A stretch of DNA of 64,000 bases from Shinella kummerowiae (GTDB lineage: Bacteria; Pseudomonadota; Alphaproteobacteria; Rhizobiales; Rhizobiaceae), in assembly GCF_009827055.1 (NCBI RefSeq), contig NZ_WUMK01000011.1, positions 124,001-188,000 on the forward strand, given 5' to 3'. This document shows positions 9,135 to 19,200 of this stretch, piece after piece. Each line of letters starts with the position of its first letter. Position 1 is the stretch's first letter. The position numbers and the translations under genes are program-made. The notes under the pieces were generated by a model. The model saw only the letters and a program-made list of their open reading frames with translations, made no database searches and was not told the DNA's origin.

Positions 9135-10254
9135 CGGCTTGCTCCTCACATCTCCTGGAGAGGGCGCGGCGATACTCTTCCAGCATCACTGCGTCGCTGA
9201 CGCGCGTGTAGGTTCTCGTGGACTCGAACGACACATGGCCCAGCCGCTTTTGCAGGGCGAGTTCGCGCATGCCGCCCTCCCACAGCCAGGTTGCATGCGT
9301 ATGGCGGAGCGCATGTGGTGTGATCCAGGGCTCCGTCAGGCCCGCGGTCGCACAGCGTCGTTTGAACATCTTGACGAGCGCCGCATAGCTGAGCGCTTCA
9401 TAGGCGTGTTTGCCCTTGCCACAGACCAGAAAGAGATGGCGTGTGGGCGCGTTCCGGGGACGTTCCTCAAGGACATAGCGGCTTATAGCTGCGAGCGCTT
9501 CCGGCTCGTGAACGTCGACAACGCGCTCGGTTCGGCTTTTTGTGCGAACACCCTTCGGATGGTCGATACGATGTCGGACCGTGACACGCCGCCGACCATA
9601 TTCGATATCGTCGAGATGCAGGTTCAGCACTTCGCCGGGCCTGAGGCCGCCCTGAAGCATGATGAGGATCATCGCTCTATCCCGCGGCCGGTCAATCACG
9701 TCTAGCAATCTATCCACCTGTTCGCGTGTCATTGGCCGCGGTATGCGCTCGACGCGCTTCAGGCGTCGTGCGCCGCGGGCGCGCCTGCGCGCGATACCGC
9801 CGCGCGCCAGTTCCTGCGTCGTTGCAAGAGGATTGCGGTCGACGCCAGCAAGGTCGGCCAGCGCGAGGTGGTCAAAAAAGCTCGATATTGCCGCCATCGC
9901 CCGGTTGATGCTGGTTGGCGATAATGTCGTGCGCACTGCTGAAGGAAAGGAGGTGATCCGGGCACGCGGACACGGGACCGCGCCGAGCCAAGCCAGGAGT
10001 TCTACGCTATGCGCGACACGGAAGCTGGAGAGCGTAAGGCCGGTCTCCGCAAGGAAGCGATAGAAAAGCCGAAGGTCGTAAAGGTAAGCCGCCACGGTAT
10101 GCGGCGAGCAGCCTCGACCAATGAGGCCGGTCGCAAAGCTGGTCACAAGTGGATCGGCGACGCCGGTCTCATCGACTAACTCATATTGGTTGTGCTCCCG
10201 TCGCCGAACGATGGCATCGTTACCTCCCGTCAGAGCCCTCCAAAGTGTCCACAT
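7191..10254 (-). mobile_element. Tn554-family-like site-specific transposon, recombinase module
   Basis: Two overlapping tyrosine recombinase genes in TnpA-TnpB order sit exactly where the SRAP gene is broken. That is the behaviour of Tn554-type elements, which insert at a fixed site inside a conserved gene and lack terminal inverted repeats. The tnpA-side boundary is seen as the switch from SRAP to non-SRAP sequence around 10252-10255. The other end is not resolved: no third (TnpC-like) gene follows tnpB, and no SRAP 3' part appears, so the element either extends leftward past the window with the 1-7071 genes as cargo, or has suffered a deletion. Coordinates given are the recombinase module only. 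Confidence 0.6.
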
Positions 10255-10557
10255 AAATTCGTAGAATCCGTCACTGAGGATCAAAGCCCAGTTGGACGCG
10301 AACTCGCGGCCTTCCGACCGGAAATTGTAGACCGGCTTCTTGCTCGGTCCCGGCCAACTCCATCGCCGCTGGACAAGCTCACCAGCGCCGCGCTCGCCTT
10401 CGATCGAGCGAACGATGGGCGCCGTGTCGGTGATCCTGATATCCTCGCGCGCCTCGATGTTCGGCCTGCCCTCAGGAAAGCGGATTTTGATCTTGAGATG
10501 CTCAAACTCCTCGATGATCGAGGCCAGTTCGACCATCAGCCTGTAATCGTTGCACAT
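9118..10557 (-). CDS. tnpA: Tyrosine recombinase (Tn554 TnpA-like) fused in frame to an SRAP N-terminal fragment
   Basis: The open frame encodes 479 residues in two unlike parts. Residues 1-101 are the start of an SRAP/YedK-type protein (see the separate pseudogene entry). From about residue 102 the sequence is a tyrosine recombinase: a SAM-like core-binding region near 135-260, then the catalytic domain with 'LQGGLRPGEVLNLHLDD', HxxR in 'TPHALRHTHATW', and His/Tyr in 'LGHVSFESTRTYTRVSD'. The native recombinase start is unclear; the first internal Met is codon 102 (10252-10254). Its C-terminal end overlaps the TnpB-like gene. The fusion most simply records insertion of the element into the SRAP gene; whether the hybrid protein is made is unknown. 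Confidence 0.8.
   Translation of the reverse strand: MCNDYRLMVELASIIEEFEHLKIKIRFPEGRPNIEAREDIRITDTAPIVRSIEGERGAGELVQRRWSWPGPSKKPVYNFRSEGREFASNWALILSDGFYEFMWTLWRALTGGNDAIVRRREHNQYELVDETGVADPLVTSFATGLIGRGCSPHTVAAYLYDLRLFYRFLAETGLTLSSFRVAHSVELLAWLGAVPCPRARITSFPSAVRTTLSPTSINRAMAAISSFFDHLALADLAGVDRNPLATTQELARGGIARRRARGARRLKRVERIPRPMTREQVDRLLDVIDRPRDRAMILIMLQGGLRPGEVLNLHLDDIEYGRRRVTVRHRIDHPKGVRTKSRTERVVDVHEPEALAAISRYVLEERPRNAPTRHLFLVCGKGKHAYEALSYAALVKMFKRRCATAGLTEPWITPHALRHTHATWLWEGGMRELALQKRLGHVSFESTRTYTRVSDAVMLEEYRRALSRRCEEQADAEQE
10255..10557 (-). pseudogene. SRAP (YedK/HMCES) gene truncated by recombinase insertion
   Basis: The first 101 residues match the SRAP family, whose members form a protein-DNA crosslink with abasic sites through Cys2. 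The Met-Cys start, 'DTAPIVR', 'RRWSWPG', the Asn-containing 'VYNFRSEGREF' and 'DGFYEF' are all present. The protein should continue for about another 100 residues, including the catalytic His, but after 'DGFYEF' the frame enters the recombinase. The segment usually reading 'NRCLI.ADGFYE' is 'NWALILSDGFYE' here, a further sign of decay. The missing 3' half is not elsewhere in the window. It would have been the third gene of the uvrD-dinB transcript. Confidence 0.8.
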
Positions 10558-10647
10558 GGTCCCTCCAGCGGCTCGGTGGTATCGCGGCTTGCGAGTAATC
10601 TAGCGCGGCGGCTGCCGATTTCGATGCGGCCGGCAAGGCGACGTGGG

Positions 10648-11772
10648 CTAGAGCTCGAATTGGAGTTGATCGGTAGGTCCGCTCGCGGTTTCGTCGCCGA
10701 AAGACGACATGGTGATGCCGAGAAGGCGGATCCCCTTCGCCGTCGGGAACAGGGGATCGAGGAGAGCGTGGACCGTCGCGACGATCTCGCCGGTTGATCC
10801 GAACGGAGCGGCTGCAGTTCTGCTCCGCGTGATGATCTGGAAATCCGCATACTTCACCTTGAGGATTACGGACCGGCCATGCAGATCCTTGGCCTCACAA
10901 TGCCGCCAGACCTTGTCGACGAGCGGGGAGATTTCTGAACGTGCTGCATCAAGATCAAAGATATCCGTCATGAAGGTATCTTCGGCGCCGACGGACTTGC
11001 GCACCCGATCCGGCCGGACCGGCCGATCATCGATGCCACGGGAGATGTTGTAGTACCAGGCGCCCGACTTGCCGAAATGTTCCTGCAGATAGGCCAGCGA
11101 TTTCGCCTTGAGATCCGCGCCCGTCAGGATGCCGAGCTGTTTCATCTTCTCGGAGGTGGCAGGCCCGATGCCATGAAATTTCTTGACGGCGAGCCCCTCA
11201 ACGAAAGCCGGGCCGTTCTTTGGCGTGATAACCGCCTGACCGTTCGGCTTGTTCAGGTCGCTCGCCATCTTGGCGAGAAACTTGCAATAGGAAATCCCGG
11301 CCGAGGCGTTGAGTCCGGTGACGTCTTTGATGCGGGCGCGGATCAGGGTGGCGACCTCGGTCGCGATCGGAATACGCTGTTTGTTGTCGGTGACGTCGAG
11401 ATAGGCTTCATCAAGGGAAAGCGGCTCGATCAGGTCGGTATATTCCTCAAAAATCGCATGGATCTGGGCGGAGACGGCACGGTAGGCATCGAAACGCGGC
11501 TTGACAAAGATGAGACCGGGACACTGGCGGGCGGCAGTGACCGACGGCATCGCCGAACGCACACCGAAGACGCGGGCCTCGTAGCTCGCTGTCGTGAGAA
11601 CACCGCGCGGGCCAGGAAAACCAACGGCAACCGGCTTGCCGCGCAGTTCCGGATTGTCACGCTGTTCGACGGAGGCATAAAAGGCATCCATGTCCACATG
11701 GATGATGCGCCGGACCCGCTCCTCCGGATCCGGTTTCTGCTCCATCATGTCGATCGCCGTGACGTGCTGCAT
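10648..11772 (-). CDS. dinB: DNA polymerase IV (DinB, Y-family)
   Basis: The 374-residue translesion polymerase has catalytic 'HVDMDAFYASVEQRDNPELRG' at about residues 25-45 and 'EPLSLDEAYLDVT' near 120-133, helix-hairpin-helix sequence 'HGIGPATSEKMKQLGI', and a little-finger domain. The C-terminus ends in 'DQLQFEL', resembling a beta-clamp-binding peptide. It synthesises across damaged template bases with low fidelity. The gene starts 3 bases after the helicase stop and is followed by the truncated SRAP gene, so uvrD-dinB-SRAP formed one leftward damage-response transcript. It is an accessory paralogue in all likelihood, as rhizobia usually carry a chromosomal dinB too. Confidence 0.92.
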   Translation of the reverse strand: MQHVTAIDMMEQKPDPEERVRRIIHVDMDAFYASVEQRDNPELRGKPVAVGFPGPRGVLTTASYEARVFGVRSAMPSVTAARQCPGLIFVKPRFDAYRAVSAQIHAIFEEYTDLIEPLSLDEAYLDVTDNKQRIPIATEVATLIRARIKDVTGLNASAGISYCKFLAKMASDLNKPNGQAVITPKNGPAFVEGLAVKKFHGIGPATSEKMKQLGILTGADLKAKSLAYLQEHFGKSGAWYYNISRGIDDRPVRPDRVRKSVGAEDTFMTDIFDLDAARSEISPLVDKVWRHCEAKDLHGRSVILKVKYADFQIITRSRTAAAPFGSTGEIVATVHALLDPLFPTAKGIRLLGITMSSFGDETASGPTDQLQFEL

Positions 11773-11775
11773 CGA

Positions 11776-13845
11776 CTATTTCCACATCGACCGCATGCGC
11801 TCTCGAACGTCGACGCGGATCTGATTTGCGCTGCGCTCGCTGGCGGCGGCCGAGACCTTCGGCCAGGTTGCCGTCTCGAAATACTGCAGGAGCGTTGCGG
11901 GGATGAAGCGCGTCCGTGACGCATAGACATGGCGATCGCCTTGGGCGTTCTGGCCGTGCGTGAAGAACCGCTGCGGGGTGACAAGGGTGAGATTGTCGCG
12001 CGCCCGGGTCATGCCAACATAAAGCAGCCGGCGCTCCTCTTCGAGTTCGGCGGTGGTGCCGGCGCCGAGATCGGACGGCATGCAGCCGTCGACGACGTTG
12101 AGCATGAATACGGCGCGCCATTCCTGTCCCTTGGCTGAATGGATGGTCGAGAGGATCAGATAATCCTCATCCAGCAATGGTACGCCGGCCTTGTCGCTGG
12201 TCGCGTCCGGCGGGTCCAAGGTCAGTTCGGTCAGGAACCGTTCGCGGCTCGCATAGCCGCTCGCGATCTGTTCGAGCTGCACAAGATCGTCCTTTCGAGT
12301 GTCGGCATCCTCGTGAATGCGGTCAAGATGCGGCTCATACCACGCCCGCACCGTGCCAATCTCCGCGGGCCATCCTGCCTCGGCTTTTCGCAGGGCGGTG
12401 ACCAGCGTCACGAAGGCCGGCCAGTCGTCGCCCGTCTTCGCCGGCGGCGGGATTTCCGCCAGCGATTGCAGCGGCTCGGGATCAGCCGCGATCGTGTCGA
12501 GAATCCTGCCGGCCGTCTGTGGCCCGATACCGGGCAGCAGTTTCAGCACCCTGAAGCCGGCAACCCGGTCACGCGGGTTTTGCGCAAACCGCATGATCGC
12601 CAGCAAATCCTTGACGTGCGCGGCGTCCAGGAACTTGAGCCCACCAAATTTGACGAACGGGATGTTTCGACGCGTGAGTTCAATTTCCAAAGCGCTACTA
12701 TGGCTTGACGTTCTGAACAGCACGGCCTGCTGTTTCAGGGACACGCCCACTTCCCGGTTGGCGAGCACCTGCTCGACGATATAGGCGGCCTGGTCGACCT
12801 CGTCCTTGACCGTCACCAGCATCGGGCGCTGCTCCGACGCGCGGTCGGTCCAGAGGTTTTTCGTATAGCGTTCGCGTGCCAATTCGATGACGGCATTGGC
12901 CGCTGCCAGGATCGGCTGCGTCGAGCGATAATTGCGGTCGAGCGTGATGACGTCGGCGGGCTTCGGTGAGAATTCCTGCGGGAAATCCAGGATGTTACGG
13001 ATGGTCGCCGCGCGGAAGGAATAGATTGATTGCGCATCGTCGCCGACAACGGTTAGGCCGCGGCCGCCGGGCGCCAGAGACATCAAGATCGACGCCTGCA
13101 GACGATTGGTGTCCTGGTATTCGTCGACGAGGATGTGGTCGAAGCGGTTGCCGACGTCCTCGGCCAGTTCAGGCTCGGAGACCATCTGCGCCCAGTAGAG
13201 TAGGAGGTCATCGTAGTCCATCACATTCTGCGCCTGCTTCGCTTCCGTGTAGGCGGCGAAGAGCTGCTTCAACTCCTCCTCCCATTCCAGCACCCATGGA
13301 TAGGACAATTTCAGAACCTCCTTGATCGAGACCTCCGAATTGACCACGCGGGAGTAGATCGCGACGCACGTCCCCTTTGTCGGAAACCGGGTCTGCTTTG
13401 CGGAAAAGCCCAAATCGTGCCGGACGAGGTTCATCAGGTCCGCGCTGTCTTCCCGGTCATGGATCGTGAAGTCGACATTGAGGCCGATTTGCTCGGCATA
13501 CATGCGCAAGAGCCGCGCGCCGATCCCATGAAACGTCCCGGCCCAGGCCAGCGCGTCCGTCATGATAGCGGCGTTGTCGCCGAGCACCTGCCGGCATATG
13601 CGCTGCACGCGCTTTGCCATTTCCGATGCAGCCCGGCGGGAAAAGGTCATCAGCAGGATGCGGCGCGGATCGGCGCCGTTGACGATCAGGTGGGCGACGC
13701 GATGTGCCAACGTGTTGGTCTTGCCGCTTCCAGCGCCAGCAATGATCAGCAGCGGTCCGCCGATCTGTCCCTCGGCCAGGCCAATGCCGTGTTCGACCGC
13801 CTCGCGCTGCCGGTCGTTCAGTTTTTCGAGATGCGCCGCCGCCAT
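11776..13845 (-). CDS. UvrD/Rep-like superfamily 1 DNA helicase
   Basis: The 689-residue SF1A helicase carries Walker A 'AGAGSGKTNTLAHR' at residues 36-49, motif Ia 'RILLMTFSRRAA', DEXX box 'HILVDEYQDTN', motif III 'VVGDDAQSIYSFRAA', motif IV 'LDRNYRST', motif V 'LSTIHSAKGQEWRAVF' and motif VI 'EEERRLLYVGMTRA'. It is an ATP-driven 3'-5' DNA unwinding enzyme of the UvrD/PcrA/Rep group. It heads the leftward uvrD-dinB transcript, divergent from imuA-imuB-dnaE2, with about 200 bases between. The link to DNA repair comes from this context; it is distinct from the housekeeping UvrD that would be chromosomal. Confidence 0.88.
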   Translation of the reverse strand: MAAAHLEKLNDRQREAVEHGIGLAEGQIGGPLLIIAGAGSGKTNTLAHRVAHLIVNGADPRRILLMTFSRRAASEMAKRVQRICRQVLGDNAAIMTDALAWAGTFHGIGARLLRMYAEQIGLNVDFTIHDREDSADLMNLVRHDLGFSAKQTRFPTKGTCVAIYSRVVNSEVSIKEVLKLSYPWVLEWEEELKQLFAAYTEAKQAQNVMDYDDLLLYWAQMVSEPELAEDVGNRFDHILVDEYQDTNRLQASILMSLAPGGRGLTVVGDDAQSIYSFRAATIRNILDFPQEFSPKPADVITLDRNYRSTQPILAAANAVIELARERYTKNLWTDRASEQRPMLVTVKDEVDQAAYIVEQVLANREVGVSLKQQAVLFRTSSHSSALEIELTRRNIPFVKFGGLKFLDAAHVKDLLAIMRFAQNPRDRVAGFRVLKLLPGIGPQTAGRILDTIAADPEPLQSLAEIPPPAKTGDDWPAFVTLVTALRKAEAGWPAEIGTVRAWYEPHLDRIHEDADTRKDDLVQLEQIASGYASRERFLTELTLDPPDATSDKAGVPLLDEDYLILSTIHSAKGQEWRAVFMLNVVDGCMPSDLGAGTTAELEEERRLLYVGMTRARDNLTLVTPQRFFTHGQNAQGDRHVYASRTRFIPATLLQYFETATWPKVSAAASERSANQIRVDVRERMRSMWK

Positions 13846-13986
13846 TTGTCCCCAGACACCATAAGAAAATTTTCCTGACCCCCGACGACCGGATATCTCC
13901 TTGATGCGGCTAACGGATTCGTTTCAACGACTTAGCCAAGGAACATTTTCCGGACCGGAGGCCCGATTGACTCAGTTGAGCAATCG

Positions 13987-14001
13987 GAACAAATAATGAA
14001 C
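13987..14001. promoter_or_regulatory. LexA-binding SOS box (GAAC-N7-GAAC)
   Basis: A perfect alphaproteobacterial SOS box: GAAC at 13987-13990, a seven-base AT-rich spacer, and GAAC at 13998-14001. It lies about 50 bases ahead of the imuA start and 141 bases from the divergent helicase start. LexA of Rhizobiales binds this direct-repeat motif, so imuA-imuB-dnaE2 should be derepressed after DNA damage; control of uvrD-dinB from the same site is possible. A weaker copy (GAAC-N7-GGAC) lies just upstream at about 13942-13956. Confidence 0.82.
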
Positions 14002-14051
14002 ATATCAGCTTGGAAAACCGCTGCAAACCCCGAAGGAGCAACAATTCTGCC

Positions 14052-14810
14052 GTGGCCAATCATGCCCTCAACCCCGTCCTGGCGGAGCTTCGCGAGCGTA
14101 TCGGCCAGCTGGAAGGCAGCCCGCAGCGCGCGCGGCAGGTCTTGCCTTTCGGTGTTGCCGAGATCGACCGGGCATTGCCGGGCGGAGGGCTCGCTTTCGG
14201 TGCGCTGCATGAAGTCGCTGGTGGCGGTGGAGGGACGGTCGACGGGGCCGCGGCGGCGCTCTTCGTGGCAGGCATCGCTGCCAGGTCGCGGGGCAAGGTG
14301 CTCTGGTGCATGACGCGCCCGGACCTGTTTTTTCCCGCCGTTGCCCAAGCGGGGCTCCATCCGGATCGCGTCGTCTTTTGCGAAAGCGACCGCGAAGAGG
14401 AGGCGCTGTCCGCCATGGAAGAGGGGCTGTCCTTCGGCGGGCTTACTGCCGTGGTTGGCGAGCTTGTTCGTCTCCCGATGACAGCATCGCGTCGCCTGCA
14501 ACTCGCTGCCGAGAAGACGGGGGCCATGGGCATCGTGCTCCGGCGGTGGCGAAGGCAAAACGAGGCCTCGGACTATGGGCAGCCGACGGCCTCTACGACG
14601 CGATGGCGCATCAGCACCCTGCCGTCGGAAAGACTACCTGTTGCCGGCGTCGGGAGGGCGCGCTGGCTCGCAGAACTTATGCGCGTGAAAGCCGGCGAAT
14701 GCGCCGAATTTGAAATTGGAGCGCCCGATGCCCAGGGTCGTATCGATCTACTTCCCACAGCTCGCGACGGAGCGGATCAGACGGCACGCTGGCGAAGCCT
14801 TGCGGGCTGA
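14052..14810 (+). CDS. imuA: ImuA, SOS mutagenesis accessory protein
   Basis: The product (252 residues from the proposed GTG) is an ImuA-type RecA/SulA-like protein of the inducible mutasome. It shows 'VLPFGVAEIDRALPGGGLAFGALHEV' near the N-terminus, the normal ImuA opening, and the RecA-like core 'GKVLWCMTRPDLFFPAVAQAGLHPDRV'. ImuA helps bring ImuB and DnaE2 to damaged DNA. The frame also has a TTG at 14010, but that sits immediately beside the SOS box; 'AAGGAG' at 14033-14038 points to a start at GTG 14052, although the 13-base spacing is long. The 3' end overlaps imuB by 83 bases. Confidence 0.82.
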   Translation: MANHALNPVLAELRERIGQLEGSPQRARQVLPFGVAEIDRALPGGGLAFGALHEVAGGGGGTVDGAAAALFVAGIAARSRGKVLWCMTRPDLFFPAVAQAGLHPDRVVFCESDREEEALSAMEEGLSFGGLTAVVGELVRLPMTASRRLQLAAEKTGAMGIVLRRWRRQNEASDYGQPTASTTRWRISTLPSERLPVAGVGRARWLAELMRVKAGECAEFEIGAPDAQGRIDLLPTARDGADQTARWRSLAG

Positions 14811-16242
14811 CAAGCCACTGGTCGTCATTGCGCGCCGCGGTTCGAAGCGATGGATCTCCGCCGCTGATCCCGTTGCATTGAAGCTCGGCCTGCGCATCGG
14901 CATGGCCGCCAGCAAGGCGCAGGCCATGGTCGCCGATCTCCTCATGGTCAACGCAGCTCCGGCCGAGGATGCGGCAGCACTCGAACGGTTGGCGCTCTGG
15001 GCGCTCCGGCAATATAGCCCCGTCGTCGCCGTCGATGGCGCCGACGGTCTCGTCATTGATACGGAAGGCGCCGATCACCTGCACGGCGGCGAAGCGCTGC
15101 TCGTGTCCGGCCTCGTCAATATGCTACGCGGCCGCGGGCTGACGGCGCGCGCCGCCGTGGCCGACACATGGGGAGCGGCGCACGCGCTCGCCCGGCTGCT
15201 GGCCGTAGAATCGACGGTCGTGCCAGTGGACAATGTGACGAAGGCGGTCATCGACCTGCCGATCGTTGCGCTGCGGCTGCCGACGGAGACCGTCCAGGGC
15301 TTGCGTGTTCTCGGCATCGATACGGTCGGCCAGCTCTCGGCCATGCCGCGCGCGCCGTTGACGCTACGCTTCGGCCCGGAGCCGGCGCGCCGGCTCGACC
15401 AGATGTTCGGCCGGATCGCCGAGCCGATCGAGCCGATCCGTACGCCGGAGCTGATCGACGTCACGAAGAATTTTGCCGAGCCGATCGGCGCGCCGGAGAC
15501 CATCGCCAAATATGTGCGTCGGCTGGTCGGCCAGCTCTCCGCTCGCCTTGCCGAAGACGGTCTTGGCGCGCGGCGCTGTGACCTCTTCGTCCATCGCGTC
15601 GACAACACCAGGCAGCATCTGCGTGCCGGTCTTGCCAAACCTGTCCGCGACCCCACGCGCCTGTCGAAGCTGCTCTGCGACCGCATCGAGACGATTGATC
15701 CCGGCTTCGGCATCGAGAAGCTGGTGCTGGTCGCCGTCTTTGCCGAGCCGCTGGAGGAACGTCAGGTTGCTTCCTCGCTGATCGAGGAAGAGGTCGCCGA
15801 CATCACGCCACTGGTCGACATTCTCGGCAACCGCGGCCATCGGCTTTTTCGGGTCGCGCCATTTGCTTCCGACGTGCCGGAGCGATCGATCAGGCGTATT
15901 GCCGCAACAGCACCGGATATCGGGCAGACCTGGGCCGTGAAATGGCCGCGGCCGACGCGGCTCTTCGCAAACCCGGAGCGCATCGTGGTTATTGCGCTCC
16001 TGCCGGACCAGCCGCCGGCGGTGTTTACGTGGCGCGGAAAGCGCCGAAAAGTCGTGCGCGCCGATGGCCCGGAGCGGATTTATGGCGAGTGGTGGCGCCG
16101 GTCCCGCGAGTTCCAGGCTGTCAGGGACTATTTCGTGGTCGAGGACGAGCTTGGCGAGCGTTACTGGGTCTACCGCGCTGGCGACGGTATCGATCCTGAG
16201 ACCGGTTCGCACCTGTGGTTTATTCATGGGGTGTTCGGATGA
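14728..16242 (+). CDS. imuB: ImuB, Y-family polymerase-like mutasome adaptor
   Basis: The 504-residue protein is a Y-family polymerase relative ('[18 protein letters not shown]' at the N-terminus, '[20 protein letters not shown]' palm region, little-finger domain after about 240). The acidic residues expected of an active polymerase in the first motif are replaced by 'IYFPQL', as in ImuB proteins, which act as non-catalytic adaptors linking DnaE2, ImuA and the sliding clamp. ATG 14728 is preferred over the TTG at 14710, since 'TTGGAG' lies 6 bases ahead. It overlaps imuA and couples to dnaE2 through ATGA. Confidence 0.9.
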   Translation: MPRVVSIYFPQLATERIRRHAGEALRADKPLVVIARRGSKRWISAADPVALKLGLRIGMAASKAQAMVADLLMVNAAPAEDAAALERLALWALRQYSPVVAVDGADGLVIDTEGADHLHGGEALLVSGLVNMLRGRGLTARAAVADTWGAAHALARLLAVESTVVPVDNVTKAVIDLPIVALRLPTETVQGLRVLGIDTVGQLSAMPRAPLTLRFGPEPARRLDQMFGRIAEPIEPIRTPELIDVTKNFAEPIGAPETIAKYVRRLVGQLSARLAEDGLGARRCDLFVHRVDNTRQHLRAGLAKPVRDPTRLSKLLCDRIETIDPGFGIEKLVLVAVFAEPLEERQVASSLIEEEVADITPLVDILGNRGHRLFRVAPFASDVPERSIRRIAATAPDIGQTWAVKWPRPTRLFANPERIVVIALLPDQPPAVFTWRGKRRKVVRADGPERIYGEWWRRSREFQAVRDYFVVEDELGERYWVYRAGDGIDPETGSHLWFIHGVFG

Positions 16243-19200
16243 GATACGCCGAACTCCAGGTAACCACCCACTTCAGCTTCTTGCGAGGAGCGTCTAGCGC
16301 CGCCGAGTTGTTCGCCACGGCCGCCGCGCTCGGCATCGACGCGCTCGGCGTCGTCGACCGCAACAGCCTCGCCGGCATCGTGCGAGCGTGGGACGCGGCC
16401 AAGACCACCGGTGTTCGACTCGTCGTCGGTTGCCGCCTCGACCTCACTGATGGCATGTCGATCCTGGTCTATCCGATGGACCGGCCCGCCTACTCGCGGC
16501 TGACGCGGCTGCTGTCCATCGGAAAAAGCCGCGGCGGCAAGGGCAATTGCCTGATCGATTTTGCAGATGTCGCTGAGCACGCTGCTGGATTGATTGGGGT
16601 GCTGGTGCCCGACGAAGCCGATGAGGCCTGCGGCGTGCAGTTGCGTAAGATGGCTGGGCTCTTCGGCGATAGGGCCTATGTCAGCCTCTGCCTGCGTCGC
16701 CGGCCGCTCGACCGTTTGCGCCTGCACGGTATCGCCGCTATGGCCGCGCGCTTCAAGGTTCGCACCGTCGTCACCAATGATGTGCTGTTTCATGAGCCAA
16801 GCCGCCGGCAGCTGCAGGATGTGGTGACTTGCATCCGCACCCGCACCACCATTGATGATGTCGGCTTCGACCGGGAGCGTCATGCCGATCGCTTTCTCAA
16901 AGCGCCGGAAGAAATGCACCGGCTCTTTGCCGACTATCCGGAAGCGCTGGCGCGCGGCTGCGAGATCGTCGAGCGCTGCAAGTTCGATCTCGGTGAGCTG
17001 CAATACCAGTATCCCGAAGAGGCCATCGTGCCGGGGTTCGATCCGCAGCAGTCGCTCGTCAAGTTCACCTGGCAGGGTGCGGCTGTTCGTTATCCAGAGG
17101 GCGTGCCCGATAAAGTTCGAAAGTCCCTGCAGGATGAACTCGAACTGATCCGGGTGATGAATTATGCGCCCTACTTTCTCACCGTCTATTCCATTGTCCG
17201 TTTTGCGCGCTCGAAAGGAATTCTTTGCCAGGGCAGGGGCTCCGCCGCCAACTCGGCCGTCTGCTATTGCCTTGGCGTCACCTCCATCGATCCTGATACC
17301 AACGACCTGCTGTTCGAACGCTTCATCAGCCAGGAGCGGGACGAACCGCCGGATATCGACGTGGATTTTGAGCACGAGAGGAGGGAGGAGGTCATCCAGT
17401 GGATCTACGAGACCTACGGCCGCAGCAAGGCCGCGCTCTGTTCGACGGTCACGCGATATAGGGCGAAAGGCGCACTGCGTGACGTCGGCAAGGCCCTCGG
17501 TCTGCCCGAGGACATGATCGGACAGCTATCGTCCGGCGTGTGGGGCTGGTCGGAAGGCGTGTCCGAACGCCAGATCCGGGAAAACAACCTCAACGCTGCC
17601 GACTATCGGCTGAAGCTGACGCTGGAACTGGCGCAGCAGCTGATGGGCGCACCGCGCCATCTCGGTCAGCATCCCGGTGGCTTCGTCCTGACCCATGACC
17701 GGCTCGACGATCTCGTGCCGATCGAGCCGGCGCGCATGGACGATCGCCAGGTGATCGAATGGGACAAGGACGACATCGAGGCGCTCAAGTTCATGAAGGT
17801 GGACGTGTTGGCGTTGGGCATGCTGACCTGCATGGCCAAGGCCTTCGCCTTGATGGCAGAGCACAAGGGCGAGGTGTGGGATCTCGCGTCCATTCCTTCC
17901 GAAGATCCGCGCACCTATGCGATGATCCGCAAGGCTGATACGCTTGGCACCTTCCAGATAGAAAGCCGGGCGCAGATGTCGATGCTGCCGCGCCTGAAGC
18001 CGCGCACCTTTTACGATCTCGTGATCCAGGTCGCCATTGTCCGGCCGGGGCCGATTCAGGGCGACATGGTGCATCCCTATCTACGCCGGCGCGAGGGGAA
18101 GGAGCCCGTCGAGTATCCGACGCCGGAACTGGAGGCGGTGCTCTCAAAAACGCTGGGCATTCCGTTGTTTCAAGAGTCGGCGATGAAGGTGGCAATGGTC
18201 TGCGCCGGCTTTAGCGGAGGCGAGGCGGACCAGTTGCGGAAGTCCATGGCGACTTTCAAGTTCTCCGGCGGGGTCAGCAAATTCAAGGACAAGCTGGTCG
18301 CTGGCATGGTCAAGAACGGATACTCGGCGGAATTTGCCGAGCTCACTTTCAGCCAGCTGGAAGGGTTCGGGTCCTACGGCTTTCCGGAAAGTCATGCCGC
18401 CAGCTTCGCGCTGATTGCCTATGCCTCGGCCTGGATGAAATGCCATCATCCCGATGTTTTTTGTGCGGCCTTGCTGAACTCTCAGCCCATGGGTTTTTAT
18501 GCGCCGGCGCAGATCGTGCGCGATGCCCGCGAACATGGGGTCGAGGTTCGGCCGGTCTGCATCAATCAAAGCCGCTGGGACTGCGCGCTTGAGGACGCCG
18601 GCGACGGCAACCTAAAAGCTGTCCGCCTCGGTATGCGCATGGTCAAGGGCCTGGCGACCGCGGACGCGGCCCGGATCGTGGCCGCCCGCGCCGATGAGCC
18701 CTTCGTGTCCGTCGATGATTTGTGGCGCCGCTCCGGCGCGCCGACGGCAGCGCTTGTCCAGCTTGCCGAGGCGGACGCCTTCCTCGCGTCGCTGCAGCTC
18801 CAGCGACGCGACGCCCTCTGGGCGATCAAGGCGCTCCGCGACGAGCCGCTTGCGCTTTGGACGGCGGCGGCCGAGCGGGAGGCGCGGCGGAATGCCGAAG
18901 CGCAGGAACCGGAGGTTGCCCTGCCGTCCATGCGGTCGGGGCATGAAGTTGTCGAGGACTACTCCCATGTCGGCCTTACCCTCCGCCAGCATCCAGTCGC
19001 CTTTCTGCGCGAGGACCTTCGCCGGAAGCGCCTCGTCACCTGCGCCGAGGCCAATGCGGCGGCGGACGGACGCTGGCTGATGACGGGTGGACTTGTCCTC
19101 GTCCGGCAGCGGCCGGGCTCGGCCAAGGGCGTCATGTTTATGACGCTGGAAGACGAAGTGGGCATCGTCAACGCCGTCATATGGCCAAAGGTGTTCGAGC

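Noticed and set aside
13942..13956. Second SOS box (GAAC-N7-GGAC)
   Set aside because: One half-site deviates from GAAC; kept only as a possible weak site in the note on the perfect box at 13987-14001.
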